From: Bariatricus massiliensis
GTDB taxonomy: Bacteria; Bacillota; Clostridia; Lachnospirales; Lachnospiraceae
DNA: 64,000 nt
Reading direction: 5' to 3'
NCBI RefSeq assembly: GCF_900086725.1
Contig: NZ_LT574838.1
Coordinates: 876,649 to 940,648 of the forward strand
Shown here in pieces: positions 15,218 to 22,931 of this stretch; the stretch's first letter is position 1, and each line of letters starts with the position of its first letter. The position numbers and the translations under genes are program-made. A model generated the notes under the pieces. It did not search any database, was not told where the DNA came from, and saw only the letters and a program-made list of their open reading frames with translations.

Positions 15218-17029
15218 TTATCTATTTGAATCTATCTCTTCACTTGCGGTCGTTTCTCCGGACACCATGTACGCCGGAATCGACCCCACCTTGTTCCGCA
15301 CATAGCCTCGATAGCTGTCCTTCACGTCGGGCTGCGCCAGACGCATCTTGTCGTTTCCCCGGTAGTCGTGATTCATCCACTCCTGTACCTGATATTCGAG
15401 AATCAGCATCTCGGGGACATCCATCCGGTTCGCCGAGCGGACCTTGTCCTGTAACTGCCATCCGTATTCCGGTGCAATCAGTTCGAGCGAGGAATAGAAG
15501 GAGTTCCGGCTCAGCATCTTTCCCTGAGGGACGTTCGTCTGGAACCAGTAGCGGTACAAATCGTATAGAAACTTGCAAGGGAGCAGGTCCCATGTGGCTT
15601 GGTCAAACACCTCGTCCGCGAACTGGCGAAGAGGGTCGTTGTCGACTCGGAACACGTCCAGCGACTTCTCGGATGCTTCGGGAACGCTGAACTCGTCGAA
15701 ATCCATCTCGTACAGGGTGTGGAACAGGACGTATTCGAGGACATCCTTTCGTCCCAGATAATCGTCCTTGATGTATTTCCGCTCGCAGCCCTCGAATCGC
15801 TTCTCGAACGGAATCACGAGCAATCGCCTGTACATGGATTCCGACTTGTCCTTGAGCTTTGGAATCTCGTTCACGCATTGAATCATCAGCCCGCGGAAAA
15901 GGCACGGCATGGGAGCCTTGTACTTGCGGTTGAGCAGGAACGGGTCTCCCGTGATGACCGACTTGAGCGTGGCCGCCTTGTCGATATACGTTCCGACGTC
16001 GTTCTCGTCCGTGATAATCGCCTGTACGCGGGTAAGCTCCTCAAGCATGAAATCCTGCCCGAAATCCTTCAGGGGAATCGAGGCCCAAGAGCCTTTCCCG
16101 AGCAGGTTCCGGACGAGGGCGCAGAACGTGCCCTTTCCGTTGTTGCCCTGAGTAGAGTACAGCCAGACGGATTTGTTCCACGGCATGTTCGGACGCAGGG
16201 AAGCCCCCAGCACCTCCCAGAGAACCTTGACAACCTCGGGGTCGTCGGAAAGCTCCTCCATCCACGAGACCACGTCCCAATCCGTTCCGTCTTGGTCGTT
16301 GTGGATGACCGGATTCCGGGCGTTCGGGACGAAATCCACGTTCGACTTGCTGGTGAACACGTACTTCGGGTCGAAATCCAGCAGAATCTTGTTCTCGTAG
16401 TCGAAGATTCCGTTGTTCACGGGAACGAGTGCCTTGTCTTTGCAAGGCTCCACCTTCGGCACGAGGACGCGCAGCTTGTTCTCGGTGTTGCGCATGTCCA
16501 CATCGCTGATTCCCGGGTGGAGAGCTGTAATCAACCTCCGGACCGTCTCGGTGCGGGTGTCGTACAGCCCTCGCCGTTCCCCGTGGGATTGGTAGACCCC
16601 CACATCGAAATTCCCGTCGCCCTCCTGACCGTTCAGGCGGATTCCGACCGCGTGGTACAGGCGAATTATCACGCTCGCCACCTGCCAAGGCGTCAGAGCC
16701 TTCAGTTTCCGTACGCGGTCAGCAGGGGCTTTCGCGTTTGGGTACGCGTCCTTGACGGGCGCTCCCATAGGGGCGTTCGGGTCGCGGGGACCGAGGTTGT
16801 ATTCCTCGATTGCGTTGTTGGTCGCCTGAAGAAGCTCCGCCTCGATGCTCTCGAACGGCAGGTCGGCGTCCTCGTCGAGGCCGTCCAGATAATCGTCCGT
16901 GACCGCCTTGAGCAGTCCGTTGTATGTTAAGTCTTGAAATTCGCTCATATCTGTGCTATCATTAACACAGTTGAAAGGTACCGTCCCGTAAGCGTCGCCA
17001 GCGCTGGGGCGGTTTTCTTTTTGCCTCAT
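15218..17029 (-). CDS. P4-type superfamily 3 helicase / primase-like replication protein
   Basis: A 603-aa protein. Residues ~115-270 resemble the D5/P4 N-terminal region, and an SF3 AAA+ helicase follows with Walker A GNNGKGT at 295-301, Walker B as VQAIITDEND at 335-344, and a sensor/motif C region near MIQCVNEIPKL. It should unwind the origin and start replication of the excised element. The start ATG at 17029 is supported by AGGAGGTGAGGTT; an internal MSEFQ start has no ribosome site. With the iteron array upstream it makes a plausible self-replication module. A primase active site is not evident, so host primase may be recruited. Confidence 0.88.
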   Translation of the reverse strand: MRQKENRPSAGDAYGTVPFNCVNDSTDMSEFQDLTYNGLLKAVTDDYLDGLDEDADLPFESIEAELLQATNNAIEEYNLGPRDPNAPMGAPVKDAYPNAKAPADRVRKLKALTPWQVASVIIRLYHAVGIRLNGQEGDGNFDVGVYQSHGERRGLYDTRTETVRRLITALHPGISDVDMRNTENKLRVLVPKVEPCKDKALVPVNNGIFDYENKILLDFDPKYVFTSKSNVDFVPNARNPVIHNDQDGTDWDVVSWMEELSDDPEVVKVLWEVLGASLRPNMPWNKSVWLYSTQGNNGKGTFCALVRNLLGKGSWASIPLKDFGQDFMLEELTRVQAIITDENDVGTYIDKAATLKSVITGDPFLLNRKYKAPMPCLFRGLMIQCVNEIPKLKDKSESMYRRLLVIPFEKRFEGCERKYIKDDYLGRKDVLEYVLFHTLYEMDFDEFSVPEASEKSLDVFRVDNDPLRQFADEVFDQATWDLLPCKFLYDLYRYWFQTNVPQGKMLSRNSFYSSLELIAPEYGWQLQDKVRSANRMDVPEMLILEYQVQEWMNHDYRGNDKMRLAQPDVKDSYRGYVRNKVGSIPAYMVSGETTASEEIDSNR

Positions 17030-17041
17030 AACCTCACCTCC

Positions 17042-17320
17042 TTAATGAATCCCGTGAGACACCAGATATTTCTCGAACGTCTCGCGGTGAATACGACGAC
17101 TGCGAATCGTGTCAGTCATCACCACGAAGTCCGCGTCATCGGCCTTCATCAGTGAACGCACGCGCCCGATTCCTATTTCGAACAGGGTCGACGCCTCGGC
17201 ACTCGTCAGGAACGGCTTCGCTTTCAGAGCCGTGATGTAGGCCGCGTATTCCTCCATCGTCAGCTCGCTCCCGCCGAGAATCTTCTTCGTGAATCCCTTC
17301 TTCTGTTTTGCATTTGCCAT
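17042..17320 (-). CDS. Excisionase-like helix-turn-helix protein
   Basis: A 92-aa basic protein with a winged-helix/MerR-like core: FLTSAEASTLFEIGIGRVRSLMK, then a beta hairpin and IHRETFEKYLVSHG, the layout of Xis/AlpA-type excisionase proteins. I take the ATG at 17320, preceded by AAAGGAGG. It is the first gene of the replication operon, 12 bases before the helicase gene. It could direct excision by the serine recombinase or regulate the operon. A terminator lies just upstream of its ribosome site, so expression seems to need read-through of the structured leader. Confidence 0.75.
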   Translation of the reverse strand: MANAKQKKGFTKKILGGSELTMEEYAAYITALKAKPFLTSAEASTLFEIGIGRVRSLMKADDADFVVMTDTIRSRRIHRETFEKYLVSHGIH

Positions 17321-17357
17321 AAAGCAACCTCCTTTTTTCTGCCTATAAACGCAAAAA

Positions 17358-17595
17358 AGCGGCGAACCAGAATCCAGCAATCAAGCTGAAATCTGATTCG
17401 CCGCTCGTCACGTTCGTGCGATTGCCGTCCTATTTGGACGGGTAGACGCTGTTGCCTCCCGCATCGGCTCGTCAGACCGACGCAGTTTCGAGGGCGGACC
17501 CTCATCGGCTTCCTCCCGAGCCTAAGGCTCGGTCTCAGATAGGCTTACGTCGGTATATCCCGGCCGCTATCCATCGGCAATCATGTCGCGAATAT
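17358..17595 (-). ncRNA. Structured RNA leader with intrinsic terminator upstream of the replication operon
   Basis: On the minus strand a promoter (TATAAT at 17602-17607, weak TTGCTT 17 bases upstream) precedes an RNA with at least five helices: GATTGCCG with CGGCAATC closing ~150 nt, ACCGACG with CGTCGGT, the hairpin CCGAGCC/GGCTCGG, the hairpin GAGGG/CCCTC, and the hairpin CGTCC/GGACG. It ends in AGCGGCGAA/TTCGCCGCT (17358-17405) followed by T6. The ribosome site of the next gene lies ~25 bases beyond. It is either a stand-alone small RNA or an attenuator. No known class was recognised. Confidence 0.65.
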
Positions 17596-17751
17596 ATGGA
17601 TATTATACAACATGAAATGACGGAAAGCAATAGCAAACGTCATATAATTGCAGGTCAGGGGCTTGTTCGACGCTGTTTCCCGCCATAAATGAGCGGAAAC
17701 AGTATGCAAAAAAATCGCGGTACAGGGGGAAGAGGGGTGCTCTCAGGTAAA

Positions 17752-18090
17752 TGTTCCAGTTTTGTTCCACTTTTGTTCCAGTTTTTTCAGGCAAAATGGA
17801 ACGCTGATTTCCCGATGGTTCTCGACCCGAAACGCCGTTGTTCCAATTGTTCCAGTTTTTTTCAACAAACTTTTTTATATATACGGATTTCTCTTTTTTC
17901 TTCTCGCATAAATAAAGGTTTATAAAAAAGTGGAACAAATGGAACAATCGAAGAAATGCCCCGAGAATATGCGGGTTTCGTCTGTTCCAATTTTGTTTTG
18001 AGAAATGGAACAAGATTTTTCAAATCGGGCTGGGGCACCGAGGAATTGCGGGAAATGTCTGTTCCAACTTTTTTGGAACAAAATGGAACA
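17752..18090. repeat. Iteron array, candidate replication origin of the element
   Basis: Twelve exact copies of TGTTCCA or its complement TGGAACA begin at 17752, 17763, 17774, 17839, 17848, 17931, 17940, 17983, 18006, 18060, 18074 and 18084, with a thirteenth degenerate copy at 17797. Several are spaced 9-11 bp, about one helical turn, and both orientations occur. AT-rich DNA fills the middle. Iterons beside a Rep/helicase gene are the hallmark of a theta-type origin. Open frames across this stretch are low-complexity products of the repeats. Confidence 0.8.
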
Positions 18091-18294
18091 ACAATCTCTT
18101 GAATACATCATCTTTCCCACGTACCCAGTCCATAAAGCGCATCGAGCGAAGCGAGATTGCTGGTTGTGCTCCCACATCCTCTTCAGAATGCCCCAAAAGC
18201 CGTTTTAGGGCACAGAAAAGCCCGAAGGGTAACAAGTACCTCCTCGGACTTAAAACGTCTTAAAACGCAAAATACGATGTCAGAAAAACGAAAA

Positions 18295-18318
18295 GGGGAC
18301 ACCCTAAAGGGCATCCCC
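18295..18318 (-). terminator. Hairpin near the right end, possible replacement ssrA terminator
   Basis: GGGGACACCC (18295-18304) pairs with GGGCATCCCC (18309-18318) with two imperfect pairs. On the minus strand it is followed by TTTTCG. It lies about 60 nt beyond the tmRNA 3' end, inside the element. Confidence 0.5.
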
Positions 18319-18377
18319 AAATCTATACACAAGCGCGAACTCATTCTTGATGAAGAAGAGTTCGACGCTTCCTCTTT

Positions 18378-18723
18378 TGGTGGACCTGAGGGGAGTCGAA
18401 CCCCTGTCCGAAAGCTCTTCCATTAAAGCTTCTCCTATCACAGTCATTACTTTGACATTCCCTCCGTCAGACGCCTAATGACAGGCTGCTGATTTTAGTA
18501 GCTTCATCAATTCTTCCATTCCCTCAAAGCTTTGGAAACGAAGTGCCTCATCTGTTTGAAGCCGGTGACTTAAGCGATGAGTGACTTAAGGCCGACTGCT
18601 GCCACTAGGCAGCGTACGCTAAATTTTCGTCTGCGTTTATATTTAGTTACGGATTGATACGCGGTCCCGCCCCGCGGATAGCTTCTCTAACTTCTAAACC
18701 CCCGTCGAAACCAGTACAAGCCC
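18378..18723 (-). ncRNA. ssrA: Transfer-messenger RNA (tmRNA)
   Basis: Rescues stalled ribosomes together with SmpB. The acceptor stem pairs 5' GGGCTTG (ending at 18723) with CAGGTCC before ACCA at 18378. The T-arm is GGGGTTCGACTCCCC. The tag reading frame at 18605-18634 is GCA GAC GAA AAT TTA GCG TAC GCT GCC TAG, giving the tag peptide ADENLAYAA after the charged alanine. Length of ~346 nt is normal. A consensus promoter precedes it. smpB and rnr lie upstream on the same strand. The integrated element abuts its 3' end. Confidence 0.95.
18380..18384. other. Right attachment site (attR) core at the tmRNA 3' end
   Basis: GTGGA shared with the left end. Here it is continued by the authentic tmRNA T-arm (CCTGAGGGGAGTCGAACCCC). 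The base to its left is G instead of A, so the integrated element encodes the CCA end of tmRNA, while the sequence reconstructed for the empty site would read ACTA. Core extent is inferred. Confidence 0.5.
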
Positions 18724-18766
18724 TGATATATCGGCACTGGTATGCAAACGTCTAGCTTCTTCCTTT

Positions 18767-18795
18767 ATTATATGGGCACGTTCTTTCGCTGTCAA
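18767..18795 (-). promoter_or_regulatory. Consensus sigma-A promoter of ssrA
   Basis: TTGACA (18790-18795), 17-bp spacer, TATAAT (18767-18772) on the minus strand. It implies a 5' extension of roughly 35-40 nt removed by RNase P. Confidence 0.85.
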
Positions 18796-18823
18796 GGTAT
18801 TGCGCCCACATTTTCATACTTCC

Positions 18824-19426
18824 CTAGCTGTGGGCCTCTTTTTTTACCAGCAGCCCGCTCCTCAGAAGAACTGGGCGCAGTGCATTATATATGACAGCCA
18901 CCAAGACCGTCGATACTACCGCGTTCACAAATGTGGTGGCTGTGCTCCATTTTGCCAGCACGCTTGCCATCTCCTGTGGCTGCCCAAGGATAATCTGTTT
19001 GTAGAAATATCCTACTATCGGGTCTGCGATTACGTTAAAGCCAAGCCCTGCCACGGATGCAATGACACTCCATTTAAAAATATATTTTTTATCACTGCTT
19101 TCGTCTATCTTTGCAATCCGATGTGCCACAAGCCCTACGATCAGGCCGATACAAAGCTTCAACACAAATGTCTTCGGCGCCCCTGTTATATAAATTGGGT
19201 CAAGAATATCCGCAAAAGTCATGCCAATCGCTCCTGCAAGTCCGCCGTACCACCCTCCCAGCAGCAGCGCTCCTAATACGCAAAACGCATTGCCAATGTG
19301 GAGAGAAGTCGCGTCTCCTCCCGGCATGGGAATCTTTATCTGAAGAAACGTGAACGACACATAACATAACGCCGCCAAAAGCGCGGTCTGCGCTAATTTC
19401 ATCACTGTACCATTGTTTTTATTCAT
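18824..19426 (-). CDS. ECF transporter substrate-binding (S) component
   Basis: A 200-aa membrane protein with six hydrophobic segments and the S-component N-terminal pattern LAQTALLAALCYVSFTF, which holds the AxxxA-type helix for docking to EcfT. Loop 1 (PMPGGDATSLHIGNAF) and GGWYGGLAGAIGM resemble the HmpT/ThiT-like vitamin uptake group. The energizing module (EcfA, EcfA', EcfT) is not nearby, so it probably shares the cell's common module. No riboswitch is apparent in the ~125-bp upstream gap, and the ligand cannot be assigned. It lies between the smpB side cluster and ssrA. Confidence 0.85.
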   Translation of the reverse strand: MNKNNGTVMKLAQTALLAALCYVSFTFLQIKIPMPGGDATSLHIGNAFCVLGALLLGGWYGGLAGAIGMTFADILDPIYITGAPKTFVLKLCIGLIVGLVAHRIAKIDESSDKKYIFKWSVIASVAGLGFNVIADPIVGYFYKQIILGQPQEMASVLAKWSTATTFVNAVVSTVLVAVIYNALRPVLLRSGLLVKKEAHS

Positions 19427-19555
19427 CGTTAATCCGTCCTTTCTTTCAAGCTAGCTCATATTTGCTATATCATACCACTATACTGTACATATAAAAATAT
19501 CCAATTTTGAACTTTTTTGAAGGGACAGATGCGCAATGACCTGTTAATTCCACAT

Positions 19556-19789
19556 CTATTCCAATCCCAATATTTCTGCCAGCACTTCCACAATAATCTC
19601 GTTCGTACAGGACTTCACATATCCCATCATATGTAAAGATATTTCGTCCCACTGCTGCGCTTCAGTCAAATCCTCTCTTTTTTTAGTCGTATCAATAAGG
19701 CGGACTAGCTGAGGCGCAAGCTCCTCATACGTCTCCAATGTCTGCTGGGTCACTAGCTTATTCAGCTCTTCTTTTGTTGTAGGTACCAT
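19556..19789 (-). CDS. Small acidic hypothetical protein, 77 aa
   Basis: Starts MVPTTKEELNKLVTQQ after AAGGAGTG; the product is helical, acidic and without membrane segments. It follows smpB by 13 bases on the same strand, so it is likely the last gene of the rnr-smpB transcript. No domain recognised. The regular heptad-like spacing (LVTQQTLETYEELAPQLVRLID) suggests a helical bundle or small dimer. Confidence 0.7.
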   Translation of the reverse strand: MVPTTKEELNKLVTQQTLETYEELAPQLVRLIDTTKKREDLTEAQQWDEISLHMMGYVKSCTNEIIVEVLAEILGLE

Positions 19790-19802
19790 ATTTCTTCACT
19801 CC

Positions 19803-20270
19803 TTATCCTAGATTTCTGACCTTGAAATCCCGCTCCGCTTCTCTTTTCTGGTCTTTCTTGGCGATATCCTGACGTTTATCATACAGCTTTTTCCCCTTTG
19901 CCAGCCCGATTTCCACTTTCACGAGACTGCCGCTGAAATACACTTTAAGCGGTACGATAGCCATCCCCTTTTCTTTCGTTTTTCCCAGCAGCTTGTTGAT
20001 TTCCGTCTTGTGGAGCAGAAGTTTCTTCACGCGCAGAGGATCTTTATTAAAAATATTTCCCTTTTCGTATGGACTGATATGCATACCATAGATAAAGACC
20101 TCTCCGTTTTCTATCCGTATAAAGGCCTCCTTGATACTGCATTTCCCCATACGCAGGGATTTCACTTCTGTTCCGTGAAGTGCTATCCCTGCCTCGTAAG
20201 ACTCTAAGATAAAATAATCATGATATGCTTTTTTATTATTCGCAATCAGCTTTCCCTGTGATTTTGCCAT
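19803..20270 (-). CDS. smpB: SsrA-binding protein SmpB
   Basis: Binds the tRNA-like part of tmRNA and brings it to stalled ribosomes. The 155-aa product has the family core: NKKAYHDYFILESYEAGIAL, GTEVKSLR, FIYGMHISPYEKGN, RKLLLHK-like VKKLLLHKTEI, KGMAIVPLKVYF, and the basic C-terminal tail KKLYDKRQDIAKKDQKREAERD that enters the mRNA channel. It starts two bases from the rnr stop and its partner RNA gene ssrA is 1.1 kb downstream. Confidence 0.97.
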   Translation of the reverse strand: MAKSQGKLIANNKKAYHDYFILESYEAGIALHGTEVKSLRMGKCSIKEAFIRIENGEVFIYGMHISPYEKGNIFNKDPLRVKKLLLHKTEINKLLGKTKEKGMAIVPLKVYFSGSLVKVEIGLAKGKKLYDKRQDIAKKDQKREAERDFKVRNLG

Positions 20271-20271
20271 G

Positions 20272-22401
20272 TCAACTCTCCTCCCCCGCTATCTCAAAAT
20301 CAATAGTCCGGGTCAAAATATCTGTCCCGATTACCCGCACGCGCAGCTTCTGTCCAAGCTCATACACTTTTCTGGTATGGGAACCAATCATCCGGTAATG
20401 TTCCTCATCATAATCATAATGGTCGTCCGTCATCACAGTCACATGCACTAACCCTTCCACTGTATTGGGCAGTTCTACATACATTCCCCACTTCGTAATA
20501 CCGGAAATAACACCTTCGAACTCTTTGCCAAAGAACTGCTGCATATATTGCACCTTTTTCAGCTTGATCGTCTCCCGCTCTGCTTCTTCCGCACGCCGCT
20601 CCAAGCTGCTTGCCTGCATGGTAACCTCTGGCAGAATCTTATCAAAATGGTTCCGGCGTCCCTCGTTCATGCGTCCCCGGAGATTGTCCTTGATAATCCG
20701 GTGAATCTGCAGATCGGGGTATCTTCTGATGGGTGATGTGAAATGTGTATAATACTGGGTGGCAAGTCCGAAATGCCCTTCATTGTCCGGCGAATACTTG
20801 GCCTGCTTCATGGAACGCAGCGTAAGCCTGCATATCATGGCCTCCTCCTGTGTCCCCTCAATCTTGTCCAGCAGCTTCTGTATTTCCTTTGGCCGTACAA
20901 CCTGATTCGATAAATGCATCGTGTAACCGAAATTTTGTATAAATGTCTGAAGCTTTTTCATCTTCTCCTCATCCGGGGCTTCGTGCACACGGTAAACAAA
21001 GGGAATCTCCTGCCAGAAGTAGTCTTCCGCCACTGTCTCGTTGGCCAGCAGCATAAAATCCTCAATAATCTTCGTAGCCACATTCCTGTCATACGGCGTT
21101 ATCTCCAGCGGATTGCCATTCTCGTCCAGCTTCAGCTTTGCTTCCGGGAAATCGAAGTCTATCGCTCCCCGTTTGTGGCGCTTCTCCCTCAAAATCGCGG
21201 ACAGCTCCTGCATATGCTCGAACATGGGAATCAAGTCCCGATAGCGCTCGCATTCAGCCTCGTCATGGTCTTCTAAAATCTTTTTCACACTGGTGTAGCT
21301 CATCCGCTCGTCCACCTTGACGATAGTCTCGGCAATAAGATGATCCACCACGTCGCCTTTGTTATCTATCTTCATAATACAGGACAGCGCCAGCCGCTCC
21401 TCCCCCGCGTTCAAAGAACACATGCCATTCGACAGCGCATGGGGCAGCATAGGAATCACCCTGTCCGCCAGATAGACGCTGGTTCCCCGCTTCAAGGCCT
21501 CTCTGTCTAGCGCGCTGTTCTCCTGCACGTAATTCGTCACATCCGCAATGTGCACCCCGAGAACGTATTTATTTCCCTCTTTCGTGAGCGTGATCGCGTC
21601 GTCCAAATCCTTGGCATCTTCGCCGTCGATCGTGACCGTCTGCCAGCCCCGTATATCCTTTCTCCCCGCCATATCCGCAGAACTCACAGGCTTCGCCAGC
21701 CGCTCTGCCTGATTCAGTACCTTCTCCGGGAATTCTGTTGGCAGGCCGAACCCCTTCACAATGGAAAGGATATCCACCCCGGGGTCATTGGCATGTCCGA
21801 GAATCTCGACAATCCTGCCCTCCGGCTTTTTGCCCTCCCCGCCGTAGGAAGTCAGCTCTACCACAACCTTATGCCCGGTCACCGCTCCTTTGGACTTTTC
21901 AGCAGGCACAAAAATATCTTGTAAATAGCGGGCGTTATCCGGCACCACAAATCCAAAATTCTTCCGGCTCTGATAATATCCCACAAGAGTCGCCGTTCCC
22001 CGGTTCACGATTCGGAGTATCTTTCCTTCCCGACGTTTACCCTGCGGCGCGGCGGTTACGACCACTTCCACCTCGTCCCCCTGCATAGCGCCGTTCATAT
22101 CGTCCTCGGATATAAAGATATCGTCCGGTTCGCCTTCAATAATGACAAAACCAAACCCTTTTGCATGGGCCTGAAATGTCCCCCGCAGATGTCTGGCTTC
22201 CCCTTTAATATATTTGCCTTTCTGGGTGACATGAATCTTACCCTCTCTCTCCAGACTATCCATCACAGCCTTCAGCTCTTCTCTCTGCTCCTTCGGCACC
22301 TGCAGGAGCACAGCCAGCTCCTTCAGCTTCATTGGCACGTAGAATTCGTCACACATGAAATCATATATCAACTTTTTCCGTTTTTCAAACATTTGGTCCA
22401 C
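20272..22401 (-). CDS. rnr: Ribonuclease R (RNB family 3'-5' exoribonuclease)
   Basis: Degrades structured RNA, including the mRNA released by trans-translation. The ~709-aa product has an N-terminal winged helix, two cold-shock domains (GTFQAHAKGFGFV, GYYQSRKNFGFVVP), the RNB catalytic domain with the acidic cluster DGEDAKDLDDAI, and a C-terminal S1 domain (FEGVISGITKWGMYVEL). I place the start at GTG 22401, which has AGGAGG eight bases upstream; an earlier in-frame GTG lies inside that site. It forms the classic secG-rnr-smpB-ssrA series. Confidence 0.96.
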   Translation of the reverse strand: MDQMFEKRKKLIYDFMCDEFYVPMKLKELAVLLQVPKEQREELKAVMDSLEREGKIHVTQKGKYIKGEARHLRGTFQAHAKGFGFVIIEGEPDDIFISEDDMNGAMQGDEVEVVVTAAPQGKRREGKILRIVNRGTATLVGYYQSRKNFGFVVPDNARYLQDIFVPAEKSKGAVTGHKVVVELTSYGGEGKKPEGRIVEILGHANDPGVDILSIVKGFGLPTEFPEKVLNQAERLAKPVSSADMAGRKDIRGWQTVTIDGEDAKDLDDAITLTKEGNKYVLGVHIADVTNYVQENSALDREALKRGTSVYLADRVIPMLPHALSNGMCSLNAGEERLALSCIMKIDNKGDVVDHLIAETIVKVDERMSYTSVKKILEDHDEAECERYRDLIPMFEHMQELSAILREKRHKRGAIDFDFPEAKLKLDENGNPLEITPYDRNVATKIIEDFMLLANETVAEDYFWQEIPFVYRVHEAPDEEKMKKLQTFIQNFGYTMHLSNQVVRPKEIQKLLDKIEGTQEEAMICRLTLRSMKQAKYSPDNEGHFGLATQYYTHFTSPIRRYPDLQIHRIIKDNLRGRMNEGRRNHFDKILPEVTMQASSLERRAEEAERETIKLKKVQYMQQFFGKEFEGVISGITKWGMYVELPNTVEGLVHVTVMTDDHYDYDEEHYRMIGSHTRKVYELGQKLRVRVIGTDILTRTIDFEIAGEES

Positions 22402-22427
22402 TTTCTCCACCTCCTATATCGAAAAAA

Positions 22428-22456
22428 GAACACTCTATATTCCCTATAGAGTGTTC
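22428..22456 (-). terminator. Terminator/attenuator between secG and rnr
   Basis: GAACACTCTATA (22428-22439) pairs perfectly with TATAGAGTGTTC (22445-22456); on the minus strand T6 follows. It stops most secG transcripts before rnr. Confidence 0.88.
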
Positions 22457-22478
22457 CTCATTTTCATCCATTCATTCG

Positions 22479-22721
22479 TTACGCAAATACTTTCAGATTC
22501 AGCACAGCTGCAAGCACGATAAAAAGAATCGCCAGAAACTTCGTGGACTTTACAAGCGCCCCTTCCATAGAACGGCCTTTGTTATGTCCCCAGTAAGTAT
22601 CCGCTGCCCCCGCAATCGTCCCAAGGCCTGCCGCCTTACCTTCCTGCATTAATACGATGATTGTTAATGCGATACAATCTATTGCAAAAATAATTAAAAG
22701 TACTGTCTTTAAAATTTCCAC
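22479..22721 (-). CDS. secG: Preprotein translocase subunit SecG
   Basis: An 80-aa protein with two membrane helices (residues 3-22 and about 57-77) joined by a loop with the conserved GKAAGLGTIAGAADTYWGHNKGRSMEG pattern. It supports SecYE during export. The start is GTG at 22721 with AGGAGGTG upstream. Position ahead of rnr and smpB is typical for Firmicutes. Confidence 0.95.
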   Translation of the reverse strand: MEILKTVLLIIFAIDCIALTIIVLMQEGKAAGLGTIAGAADTYWGHNKGRSMEGALVKSTKFLAILFIVLAAVLNLKVFA

Positions 22722-22931
22722 TTTTCACACCTCCTGATGGATAAAACCACGATTATTTTAACATACTCCCCTCATATATTCAAGAAGTATTTTCTCAAAA
22801 ACATCAAGAAATTCTTAAGATTTACCCTAAAATCTTTCACAAATCTTTATTCCTGCTTGCGCGAATCTTAGTTTTTCTACGATACAATACACTCATACAA
22901 AAGGAATCAGCTTCAAAAAGGAGGGGCACTT

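Larger units (their letters stand above)
6515..18384. mobile_element. Integrative mobilizable element inserted in the 3' end of ssrA (~11.9 kb)
   Basis: The element is bounded by short matching sites: GTGGA at 6515-6519 and at 18380-18384, each followed by sequence resembling the tmRNA T-arm (TCGAAC). It encodes a large serine recombinase at the left end, a relaxase and MobC partner, a P4-type helicase, an excisionase-like protein and an iteron array at the right end. No type IV secretion genes are present, so it would need a helper. Its backbone is clearly more GC-rich than the flanking chromosome, which suggests recent arrival from a high-GC donor. Exact ends are inferred. Confidence 0.85.

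Noticed and set aside
17440..17560. Hammerhead-ribozyme-like wording (CCGATGAGGG...CCCTCGAAAC) in the structured leader, minus strand
   Set aside because: The core needs CTGATGA; here position 4 is C, and no stem III with a cleavable TH site pairs properly. Better explained as part of the multi-helix RNA.
17603..18013. Long open frames across the iteron array
   Set aside because: The translations are low-complexity repeats of the iterons (NWN, FVP, VEQ patterns) without ribosome sites.
18277..18426. Open frame running from the element end into ssrA
   Set aside because: No ribosome site, and its end only reads the tmRNA T-arm, a frequent artefact.
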